Assembly: GCA_007571365.1 (NCBI GenBank)
Contig: RKRN01000295.1
Span: forward strand, 1-52,883
Source of the DNA: Candidatus Latescibacterota bacterium
GTDB lineage: Bacteria > Latescibacterota > UBA2968 > UBA8231
DNA: 52,883 nucleotides
Reading direction: 5' to 3'
Made by a program: the position numbers and the translations under genes. Positions 1-6,894 of this stretch are shown here, piece by piece (position 1 is the first letter of the stretch; each line of letters starts with the position of its first letter). The notes beneath the pieces are model-generated. The model did not search any database. It had not been told where the DNA came from and was given only the letters and a program-made list of their open reading frames with translations.

Positions 1-82
1 GGTCATTTCCGCAGCTAGTCCAAAGAACAGCTACCGTTATAAGAAGGAAACTGAGTACGGTACGATGTAGCACCTCAATCAT
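1..82 (-). CDS. Lipoprotein, N-terminal part only (runs off left edge)
   Basis: Only 27 codons are inside the window. They encode a basic-to-hydrophobic signal sequence ending in the lipobox L-W-T-S-C, with Cys24 as the predicted lipid-bearing residue, so the product is an exported lipoprotein. The start is fixed by an AGGAGG seven bases upstream and by a four-base ATGA overlap with the stop codon of the small upstream gene, which implies translational coupling. The rest of the protein lies outside the window, so its function cannot be stated. Confidence 0.75.
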   Translation of the reverse strand, partial: MIEVLHRTVLSFLLITVAVLWTSCGND

Positions 83-210
83 CGTATTTCCTCCTTAGTT
101 AGTGTCGCAGCATCGGCATACGGAAAAAGAGACCGCGTTGGGAGGTTGGCGAAAAGAGGGGAGGCCAAGCCGACGAGCAACAAAGCCGGAATAATCCGTG
201 ACCTTTGCAT
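79..210 (-). CDS. 43-residue signal-peptide-like small protein
   Basis: This short reading frame starts M-Q-R-S-R, followed by a run of hydrophobic residues (PALLLVGLASPLFA) that looks like a Sec signal peptide, then only about 20 more residues before the stop. A GGAG lies nine bases upstream of the ATG. Its stop overlaps the start of the lipoprotein gene at the left edge as ATGA, and the Shine-Dalgarno sequence of that gene lies inside its last codons. It could be a leader that controls translation of the lipoprotein, a small exported peptide, or the remnant of a longer exported protein. I do not recognise a family. Confidence 0.5.
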   Translation of the reverse strand: MQRSRIIPALLLVGLASPLFANLPTRSLFPYADAATLTKEEIR

Positions 211-277
211 GGTTCGTATCTCCATCGAGTTAGTCATTAGCCAGTTTCTCCATATCCCGGTCGTTATGAAGACGGGC

Positions 278-380
278 CTGTGGTCCGCCCACGCGGGCGA
301 GACGCAGTCGTTGGACTTCTCAACGGCATGGGTGTTACCTGTGGTCCCGCCCACGCGGGCGAGACGCCCGCGCTCCCAGG
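278..380. repeat. Two copies of a GC-rich dispersed intergenic repeat
   Basis: A unit beginning CTGTGGTCC and containing GCGGGCGAGACGC occurs at 278-305 and again at 339-367. The second copy continues through CCCGCGCTCCCAGG to 380. The core GGGCGAGACGCCCGCG is itself an imperfect palindrome. Near-identical copies lie in inverted orientation at 13613-13641, and diverged ones at 13812-13836 and 18861-18885, all between genes. The rest of 211-586 holds only the promoter and terminator listed separately. Confidence 0.7.
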
Positions 381-419
381 AAGACCCGGCCAACAGGAGG
401 ACACGCCATGAACAAAACG

Positions 420-449
420 GTATAAGAAGCAAGAGACCCTCTGTTTCAA
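420..449 (-). promoter_or_regulatory. Possible sigma70-type promoter for the leader/lipoprotein operon
   Basis: On the minus strand TTGAAA (449-444) and TTATAC (425-420) are separated by 18 bases. Transcription would begin about 200 bases upstream of the small leader gene, and the transcript would cross the two GC-rich repeat copies. The call rests on sequence match only. Confidence 0.3.
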
Positions 450-522
450 ATACGAGCCATACGAGTAGTAGTTAGACGCGCTATCAGGGCCTCCTACGGC
501 GTCCGATACCTACCCTAAACAC

Positions 523-556
523 AAAGAGAGGAGGGGCCGCGGCCCCTCCTCTCTTT
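523..556 (-). terminator. Perfect 34-base palindrome, terminator of the CBM9-like gene
   Basis: Bases 523-556 form a perfect inverted repeat (AAAGAGAGGAGGGGCCG and its complement) with no loop bases left over. It lies 30 bases beyond the stop of the CBM9-like gene, and on the minus strand it runs into TTTGTGTTTA. This fits a strong intrinsic terminator. A hairpin of the same kind follows the second CBM9-like gene at 47888-47917. Confidence 0.8.
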
Positions 557-586
557 GCTAGACGGCTGATGTAAGTACAGCCTCGT

Positions 587-1513
587 TTAGTCGAGTTGGC
601 TGTCCAAATGGCTCTTGACTCGACCCCAACTTGTGGCTTCGACCGCCGTGATTTCCTCGACTTCGTCGGCTTCCAACAGGATGTAGTCGAGCATCTGGTC
701 GCCCTTCTGGTCTTGACCCGTGGAGCCACCCAGCGGATAGAGCTGGTGCTTGGCCCCGGTCTCACCGCCGTCGCCATCAAGCGGACGCACGCCGATATGG
801 GTCACTTGGTCATTTTCGAATATGTGCCGAATCGCCTCGTCTTGGGTTACCCCGTGGATGTCCCAAAAGGCGTTGCGGAACTCAAAGGTGTACGAGACGT
901 TGGTCGAGAAATGCTCGGCATCCGGTGGATTGACCGTCCAAGCGATCTCGAAAATGTCGCCAGTCGGTTGCCCCTCAAACATATCCGAGCTCCAGCCAAT
1001 TGGCGGTAGGTCGATGTATTCGAGCAGGCTGTTGTACGCCACCGGCTGCCCCGGCAGCGGCTTGATGCGCAGGTGATAGCGCTGAGCGTTGAGGACCTGA
1101 TCGACGTTTTCGCCCAAGAAGTCGCCACCCGAGTGATCCGGGTCGAAAGTGATCTGGATGCAGTCGTCGTTCCACCAGCGCTTCTGGTCTTCTTCGAGCA
1201 GGCGCAGAGTATCGTCTTGAACGCGGATGAAGAAGTAGAAACGGTTGTCCGGCGGCTCGCTCCACGCCATCAGAATGCTGACGTCGTAGTCTTCCTTGGC
1301 GATGGTCTCGCCCCCGGCCGTGAACATGCCTTCAGTCGTGAGAATAAACTCCTCGTCCAGCCAACCCCAGTCGTCTTCGAGGCCGTCGATGGTCATGGCG
1401 CTGGGATTGGGTACGCCGGGGATGAAATACTCAGCACCAACGTGCGCGTTAGCCGGGCTAACCAAGATGCACGCTGCGACTGAAGCGACAAAAAGAAAAA
1501 GGGGGTTTTTCAT
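587..1513 (-). CDS. Secreted CBM9-like (DOMON-type) protein with a C-terminal SWGxxK tail
   Basis: The 308-residue product has a clear signal peptide ending at A-N-A. The mature part resembles the family-9 carbohydrate-binding/DOMON-like domain: D-G-x-x-D-D-W near residue 45, a W-N-D-D-C-I-Q-I-x-F-D-P-D strand-turn near the middle, and a late F-E-x-R-N-x-F-W segment. Such proteins bind sugars or haem at the cell surface, and no catalytic residues are visible. GGAGGG precedes the start by about six bases. It is a paralogue of the gene at 47953-48861, sharing the D-D-x-C/D-N-C...F-D-P-D motif and the last 20 residues (I-T-A-V-E-x-x-S-W-G-x-x-K-S). It has its own promoter and terminator, so it is probably monocistronic. 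The ligand is unknown. Confidence 0.85.
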   Translation of the reverse strand: MKNPLFLFVASVAACILVSPANAHVGAEYFIPGVPNPSAMTIDGLEDDWGWLDEEFILTTEGMFTAGGETIAKEDYDVSILMAWSEPPDNRFYFFIRVQDDTLRLLEEDQKRWWNDDCIQITFDPDHSGGDFLGENVDQVLNAQRYHLRIKPLPGQPVAYNSLLEYIDLPPIGWSSDMFEGQPTGDIFEIAWTVNPPDAEHFSTNVSYTFEFRNAFWDIHGVTQDEAIRHIFENDQVTHIGVRPLDGDGGETGAKHQLYPLGGSTGQDQKGDQMLDYILLEADEVEEITAVEATSWGRVKSHLDSQLD

Positions 1514-1573
1514 GCTTCCCTCCGTGAGATTAGTGAGATGGCTATCGTCAATTCATCCTCTTTAAGGTGTGCT

Positions 1574-1602
1574 ATACTACGTCTTTTAGGGGTGCTTAGC
1601 AA
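1574..1602 (-). promoter_or_regulatory. Probable sigma70-type promoter of the CBM9-like gene
   Basis: On the minus strand TTGCTA (1602-1597) and TAGTAT (1579-1574) are separated by exactly 17 bases, about 60 bases upstream of the start codon. The -35 region overlaps GCTAAGCAC, a nine-base string that also occurs just downstream of a TTGACA (49067-49062) upstream of the paralogous gene at 48861. Confidence 0.45.
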
Positions 1603-1609
1603 GTTCAAT

Positions 1610-4246
1610 TTACTCTTGCCCGGTGCTGGCGAAAACGCGAATGAATCCAAGCGAGGTGTTGCGCTTCTCGGCGTCGAAATTTTGCTCCTCTAGCTGAAGG
1701 CCGGCATTTAAGGTGAGCTGGTAGCCCAAATAGGCCGAAGTATTTGAGAACAGAATCGAATAGACGCGGCTGGTAAAGTCCTCGATATAACCCACTTGTA
1801 GCTCGGCCGGCCGGTCGCGTAAGTTCTCAAACCAACTGAACTCTAGACCAAGCGCGATCCAAGTCTGTTCGAGGATCGCATAGCGCGAAATCAAGAACAG
1901 GGTTTCCTCTAGTTCGCGGATGTTGGCCAGGGCCAAATCGGTGGGAACCTCACGCCTAAAGGTGCTCTTCCACTTGGGCCAGATGGTCAGGTCGGCGCCA
2001 ATGGGAATGGTGTAATCGGCTTTGGTAATCAGCCCAAAAAACGAACGGTCGCGCTTGGCGGCGGCCTGCTCACCGCGCTGGTTGAAAACCTCGTGTTTGA
2101 CCTTGGCGGTCGCTCTGAAGTTGCGGATGCGATTGTAGTCGGCTTGCAAGTAGATGCTGTTGACGAACGTGTCTTGGAGATTGAGCGGATCGGTAAAGTC
2201 GGTCCGGCCCGTTGGATCGACCCACAACAGGCGGTCTTCCGGGATGTTGTCCGCCACGAGTTTCGCGTGCTCAAAGAGCGCGACTCGCAGGCCCGGGAAG
2301 TTCCAGCGCACGGTGAACAAACCGTAGTTGGCCTGGCTGGTGCGCGCCGAGCTGAGCTGGCGCTCGCTCAAGCGGCCCAGGGTTAGCTGCGCGTCCTCGC
2401 TGAGCATCAGGCCGCCGTAGGCGTTGTAGCCGCGGTGATCGCGGTCATAGGGATAGTCGGGCTGACGGTCGTCTTCAAAGCGGTCGATCAGGGTGTTGTT
2501 GTTCATATCCATGCCGAACAGGAAGGCCGGAGGATCAACCTCGTAGCGCAAGAAAGGCTCGTCGTAGTCGGGCCGTGAATTGCGATTTTGGTTGAAGTCG
2601 GAGACGAAGTCGTTGTTTTCGTCTAGCCCGGGAAATACCGCTAAGTCGGAGCCCACCGAGCCGCCTGAAGCACCCACTCCAGCCCCGAATTGACCGGCCC
2701 GCTGCCAGTCGGCAAAGCGGTCTTGGTCGTCGTTGTCGTCGACGAACTCGAAGAGGTGAAAAATTTCGCTGCTGTAGTCGATGCCGCCCAGCGAGTTGGC
2801 CATGAACGCGGTCGTGCTGTAATCGGGGTCCATGGTGAACATCTCGCCGTAGGCAAACCACGGATAGGAGGCATAAGACGCGGTGATATAACCGGCTTCT
2901 CCCTTGTCTTCGGCGAGGGTGTGGTGCTCTAGGTTTTGGTTGGGAAAGCGCCGAAAGCGTCGGTTGCGCACGAACTCGGCGCGCAGGTCCAGCCCACCGA
3001 GGCTCAGAATCTCGAAATCTACCCCGATGACATCGCTGCCCGTGGGCAGCCCATACTCAAAGCGCAAAAACTGTTGGTTCGACCCGTCGGATATTTCGCC
3101 TGCGGCTTGGGCCACCGGCAAAAAGACCGGGTCGCCCAAGCGGTCGGTCTGCACGTTGGACGTGACGGCCACGCGGTAGTCGTTGGCCAGAATCAACTCA
3201 AACTCGATTTTGCTCGCCTCCTGATAGGTCGGCACCTTTTCGGTGGGCCGGAAGCTGTTGCGGATGTCGTAGATCAGTTCGATGTTGTCCACGCCTTTGG
3301 CCTCTAAGCTGCCGCCGGAGCGGATGCCGCCGCGGACAATCGGGGTGATTTCCGGGTGAATCTCGCCGTCGATCAACACTCGGTCGAAAAACAGCAACGC
3401 GCCGTCGTCGCTCGACTCGGGCGAGTCGTCTGAGATGAGAATCGTCACGGTCTCGACGCTGCCGGTGTTCTGCGGCGTGGTCAAGACGCCCTTGAGCGAA
3501 TTATCGCCCATGTCGAGGGTGCTCCGGGCGTTGTGGGCACTGACCCACGTGGCCCCCACTTTGGCAAAATCGCCCACTTGGGCCACCCCCCGACCGCCGA
3601 GCAGGCGGGTGGAGTTTTCCACGAGGGCTGCGGCCTCAGATTGGGTCCCGGCCGGGTTGGCCGGTGAGCTGATGCGCGAGCCGAGAAACGTGAAGGCGTA
3701 CTTATCGGAGAGGAAGTCCCACTGGATGCCGTTGAAGGTCGGCTTGGAGAAGGTCAGTGGGGTTAGGGTGGTGCGAATGGCGTCGCCTACGGTCAGCGCG
3801 GTGTGGAACTGGCCTTTGTGGGCAGACGAGATCACCACGCGGTCGAACCAACTGCTGTAGCGCGGGCTTTTGAAGATGCCGCTGCCTTGGCGCAGGGGAT
3901 TGTTTTCAGTCCAGTCGTAAATCGTCCAGCCGCGGGCAATGTAGTTGCCGAAGGCATCGTAGTGGCGGTTTCCCTCTAGCTGTATATCGACGTAGCGCTC
4001 GTACTCGTCGCGGGCATAGTTGCTGTACTCCCAGCCCCGCCAGCCGTATTCGTAGAAGAGGTTTTGTGGTAGGTAGAACTTGCGGCGATTGGGCGCTAAT
4101 GCACCGGGGTGGATGCGCACCCCGTAGATCCCCGGCTCGGCAATGGGCCGATAGCCGGTCGTCAACTGGGCCAAAGTGCTGTCCCAGCCCAGCACTAGCA
4201 AAGCCAGTGCTGCACACAAGGTCGAGCGGATGCGAGACAAATACAT
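1610..4246 (-). CDS. Outer-membrane-barrel-like surface protein with EF-hand-like loops (copy 1)
   Basis: The 878-residue product starts at M-Y-L-S, chosen because GAGGGAGGGG lies just upstream and a signal peptide follows directly. The open frame continues upstream into the neighbouring gene, but that part is not credible. Much of the chain alternates polar and hydrophobic residues with aromatic girdles, as in membrane beta-strands (for example Y-L-G-Y-Q-L-T-L-N-A-G near the end). Residues 503-590 hold three acidic loops of EF-hand type: DDNDDQD, DENND and DMNNN. The protein is clearly paralogous along its length to the 872-residue one at 39170-41788. It lies 44 bases downstream of a long discoidin/PNGDG gene and is probably cotranscribed with it. 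I infer an outer-membrane protein with a calcium-dependent external domain. It matches no named family I know. Confidence 0.75.
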   Translation of the reverse strand: MYLSRIRSTLCAALALLVLGWDSTLAQLTTGYRPIAEPGIYGVRIHPGALAPNRRKFYLPQNLFYEYGWRGWEYSNYARDEYERYVDIQLEGNRHYDAFGNYIARGWTIYDWTENNPLRQGSGIFKSPRYSSWFDRVVISSAHKGQFHTALTVGDAIRTTLTPLTFSKPTFNGIQWDFLSDKYAFTFLGSRISSPANPAGTQSEAAALVENSTRLLGGRGVAQVGDFAKVGATWVSAHNARSTLDMGDNSLKGVLTTPQNTGSVETVTILISDDSPESSDDGALLFFDRVLIDGEIHPEITPIVRGGIRSGGSLEAKGVDNIELIYDIRNSFRPTEKVPTYQEASKIEFELILANDYRVAVTSNVQTDRLGDPVFLPVAQAAGEISDGSNQQFLRFEYGLPTGSDVIGVDFEILSLGGLDLRAEFVRNRRFRRFPNQNLEHHTLAEDKGEAGYITASYASYPWFAYGEMFTMDPDYSTTAFMANSLGGIDYSSEIFHLFEFVDDNDDQDRFADWQRAGQFGAGVGASGGSVGSDLAVFPGLDENNDFVSDFNQNRNSRPDYDEPFLRYEVDPPAFLFGMDMNNNTLIDRFEDDRQPDYPYDRDHRGYNAYGGLMLSEDAQLTLGRLSERQLSSARTSQANYGLFTVRWNFPGLRVALFEHAKLVADNIPEDRLLWVDPTGRTDFTDPLNLQDTFVNSIYLQADYNRIRNFRATAKVKHEVFNQRGEQAAAKRDRSFFGLITKADYTIPIGADLTIWPKWKSTFRREVPTDLALANIRELEETLFLISRYAILEQTWIALGLEFSWFENLRDRPAELQVGYIEDFTSRVYSILFSNTSAYLGYQLTLNAGLQLEEQNFDAEKRNTSLGFIRVFASTGQE

Positions 4247-4290
4247 GAGATACCCCTCCCTCAAGAGGTTTGCCGAATGGGCTAAGTTGG

Positions 4291-6585
4291 CTAATACGCT
4301 ACGTTGATGATCTGCGCTGAGTTTTGCACTGCGGCTTGGGCGTCGACTTGGATGCGGCACACGTAAATCCCCGGGGGCACGCGCCGGCCTTGGTCGTCTT
4401 CGCCGTTCCACGTATAGACGAGAAAGCCATCGGTGCGGCGACCGCCTGTCAACGAGCCAACCGGCCGGCCGTCGAGCGCATAGATAGCGACTGTTATCGG
4501 GGCGTCTGTCTTTAATACCGCAAAGCGAATCTCGGCGTAGTCGCCAATGCCGTCGCCGTTGGGCGTGAGGACTCTGGGCGCAATGGCGACTTTGTCGAGC
4601 AGGCTTGTGGACGCTGGAATCTCCGGCAGGAACACGGTGGTGGCCGCCCGGTCGGCCGGATCTACCTGCTGCCAAAATTCCAGCTCGTCGGTGTGGCCGA
4701 CGAAGGCATTAAAGAGATAGGGATTGGCGAATACATTGACCTGCAAGTCGATTTCGACCGCTTGCCGCCGGACGACTTGCGGCAGTTTGGCCACTAGCGA
4801 GTCCGGCATCAGTTCCAGCGAGGTCGGCTCAACTTCGGCCCCAGCGACGCGAATGACCACGCTCTCGGCCGGGGCTTGCGATGGCGTGTTTAGCCGCAGG
4901 CGGTTAAAGCCCTTGTCGCCCGATTTGAAGTCCGGCTGCAATACGTACGTAAAGTTTTCTGGCTGCCCCACTTGGGCCTCGTTTGGCGAGACTTGGCCGA
5001 GTGCCCCATTGAGAAACGAGTCCGTGTAGTTGAGCCGCAGTCCCTTTAGGGTGGGGGCCGCGTCTGGGCTATCCGATTTGAGCAGCACCCGGAATTGCAC
5101 GTAGCGCCGCGGGCTGGGCGAGAGAAACTCTTGGCCGGAAAACAGGTAGGTGTTGCTCCAGCCGCTCCAATCCTCGGTCGGCCGAATGTAGGGCACAATG
5201 TCGCCCTTCCACCGTTTTTTTAGGGCGTTGTATTCGTCCTCGGTTACTTCGTGGCCCTTGCGGTGATAGTACGTATTCCCCTCTTCAAGGCCGCTGCCCG
5301 AGCGCGTCTGCGCCAAAATTTGCGTACCCGGCGGCAGGTCGGCGTCCCATTCGAGGGTGCGGAATACCTTGGGGCGGTCGTCTATCTTGAGAAAGTCCGA
5401 GCGCAATTCCACTTCGGCCACATAGCCGGTGGGGACGACGACGGCTTCGGCCATGGCGCCGCTGCTGCTGCCGCCAAAGATCATTTCGAGATAGCGCAGC
5501 GGCCGGTACGGGTGCATGAGATAGGTGATCGGCTCGGGATTGTTCCAATCGCCGGGCGCGGGAAAGTCGAAGAGTATGTCGAAGTCGATGTCGCCCGAAG
5601 GCTTGAGCTCGCCGGCCGACCCCAGCAGCCGATGGCGCAAGATGCGCGGCCGGCCCCAAGTGGTGGTCTCTTGAAACGCCACGAAGATGACGCGATTGAT
5701 CCAAAAGACCGCGCCTAGGTCCCAGCGCCACTGGGCGATGAACTGGCCGGTCTCGCTCCAGTTGAGTTCTTCCCAGAAGGTATTGACATTGCCATCGATC
5801 ATAGCCGGGGCGCGCTCCTTGCCCTGATCGTCGATGATCCCGCCGCGCGCTGCGGTTCCTTGGGCGATGTTTTGTCCAAAGGCGATGACCTCAACCTCTG
5901 CGAGGGCCGCGTCGTCGCTCTTGACGTCGGCTATGATGCGGATGTATTGGGTGGGAGCGAAGGTTGTAGAAGCATCGGCATCCTCGGCCGGTTGGCCAAA
6001 GCTCAGCACCCTTTTGGTTGCCTCGCCAAAGGCCACCGGATACGATAAGAGGGTCGCTTCGTTGCGCTTGGTCGTGCCGCCGATGAGGTTGAAGAGGAAG
6101 ACATCGTCGGTGATGGATTGGAACTTGCCGTCGGAGCCAAAGACCCGGAGGGCTCGCAGTGGGCGCGCTCCTTCTTGGTCGGGAAAGTGTAGGCGAACTT
6201 CCTTGACGGCCACCATGCGGCCCAAGTCGATTTCGATCCACCAAGCGTTGAGCGGGTCGTCGGGGTTGGGTTTCCAGTACGTGGCGATGTCGTCGTCGAT
6301 GATCAGGTCCGCGTCGGCCGCATTGGAGCCGACCTTCCACACCCCGCCGCGCTGCGCGTCGGCCTTTTTTAACTTATGCGTGAATAACGGAGAACTGGGT
6401 GCGGCGTTGAAGGGCTGCTCAAACCGCACTGGCTTGATCGACCCGTCCGGGCGCAGGTCGAGGGTGCCGAGGGGGTAAATCCACGTCTCCCACTGCGCCT
6501 TGGTGTTTACTTCAAAGACATCTTGAGCGTGGGTAACACTCGCTGGCAAAACCAGCGTCAGCAAACTAAGCCATAATCGGTTCAT
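4291..6585 (-). CDS. Long-type secreted discoidin-like protein with PNGDG/FlgD-Ig-like C-terminus
   Basis: The 764-residue product has a signal peptide ending at T-H-A and a start preceded by AAAGGAG. The layout is an N-terminal V-N-T-K-A-Q-W-x-x-W motif; a first discoidin/F5-8C-like module (about 85-235, with I-I-D-D-D-x-A-T-Y-W and W-I-E-I-D-L-G); a second module (about 245-410, with M-I-D-G-N-V-N-T-F-W); a family-specific region with D-W-S-G-W-S and S-P-S-P-R-R-Y-V-Q-F; and a C-terminal domain with T-P-N-G-D-G-I-G-D near 672. That last domain is FlgD-Ig-like (Y-T-W-N-G-x-D-D-x-G-R-R-V-P-P-G-I-Y) and ends N-V-A-Y. Discoidin modules usually bind carbohydrate or lipid. The terminal domain resembles the type B sorting domains of Bacteroidota. 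It is paired with the barrel gene just downstream. Confidence 0.85.
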   Translation of the reverse strand: MNRLWLSLLTLVLPASVTHAQDVFEVNTKAQWETWIYPLGTLDLRPDGSIKPVRFEQPFNAAPSSPLFTHKLKKADAQRGGVWKVGSNAADADLIIDDDIATYWKPNPDDPLNAWWIEIDLGRMVAVKEVRLHFPDQEGARPLRALRVFGSDGKFQSITDDVFLFNLIGGTTKRNEATLLSYPVAFGEATKRVLSFGQPAEDADASTTFAPTQYIRIIADVKSDDAALAEVEVIAFGQNIAQGTAARGGIIDDQGKERAPAMIDGNVNTFWEELNWSETGQFIAQWRWDLGAVFWINRVIFVAFQETTTWGRPRILRHRLLGSAGELKPSGDIDFDILFDFPAPGDWNNPEPITYLMHPYRPLRYLEMIFGGSSSGAMAEAVVVPTGYVAEVELRSDFLKIDDRPKVFRTLEWDADLPPGTQILAQTRSGSGLEEGNTYYHRKGHEVTEDEYNALKKRWKGDIVPYIRPTEDWSGWSNTYLFSGQEFLSPSPRRYVQFRVLLKSDSPDAAPTLKGLRLNYTDSFLNGALGQVSPNEAQVGQPENFTYVLQPDFKSGDKGFNRLRLNTPSQAPAESVVIRVAGAEVEPTSLELMPDSLVAKLPQVVRRQAVEIDLQVNVFANPYLFNAFVGHTDELEFWQQVDPADRAATTVFLPEIPASTSLLDKVAIAPRVLTPNGDGIGDYAEIRFAVLKTDAPITVAIYALDGRPVGSLTGGRRTDGFLVYTWNGEDDQGRRVPPGIYVCRIQVDAQAAVQNSAQIINVAY

Positions 6586-6601
6586 AGCTACTGCTCCTTT
6601 C

Positions 6602-6875
6602 TCAGTAGGTCACTCCTAGGCTACCCGAGCGCACCAAGGTCTCGCGCTCCGTGCGGACTTGTACCACGGCGAGGTACAGCCCCGGTGGATAGACCGATAG
6701 GTGCCGGCCGGCGCGAAGTTCGTGCCGAAGAGGTGCTTGATACGTCGCAATTCATCGCGGTGGAGAGCAGTTCGTGCTCCCGCCAAGCGGCCCCGCCACC
6801 TTCCACCCACTGGCGGGCTTCGGCCACTGCTGACTGAGGGGCGAGGATCACAGCAATTGTCGAATGGCAGCGCAT
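6602..6875 (-). pseudogene. Internally deleted remnant of a short-type discoidin/PNGDG gene
   Basis: Three pieces of a gene closely similar to the one at 11312-13243 are joined in different frames. The first 40 or so codons (M-R-C-H-S-T-I-A-V, then A-A-W-R-E-H-E-L-L-S-T-A-M) are followed by the mid segment L-F-G-T-N-F-A-P-A-G-T-Y-R-S. The last 28 codons follow (P-P-G-L-Y-L-A-V-V-Q-V-R-T-E-R then S-G-S-L-G-V-T-Y). About 1.6 kb of the parent is missing, and no single frame reads through. The remnant stands 16 bases upstream of the intact long-type gene, exactly where a short-type partner would sit. Confidence 0.85.
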
Positions 6876-6894
6876 CGTTTTGGGACTCCACAGT

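Noticed and set aside
146-475. Plus-strand frame of 109 codons across the left intergenic region
   Set aside because: It runs through two repeat copies, antisense to the small leader gene, with no ribosome site and no recognisable protein.
4247-4675. Upstream extension of the first barrel frame
   Set aside because: It overlaps the coding end of the long-type gene, and a signal peptide with ribosome site starts cleanly at 4246.
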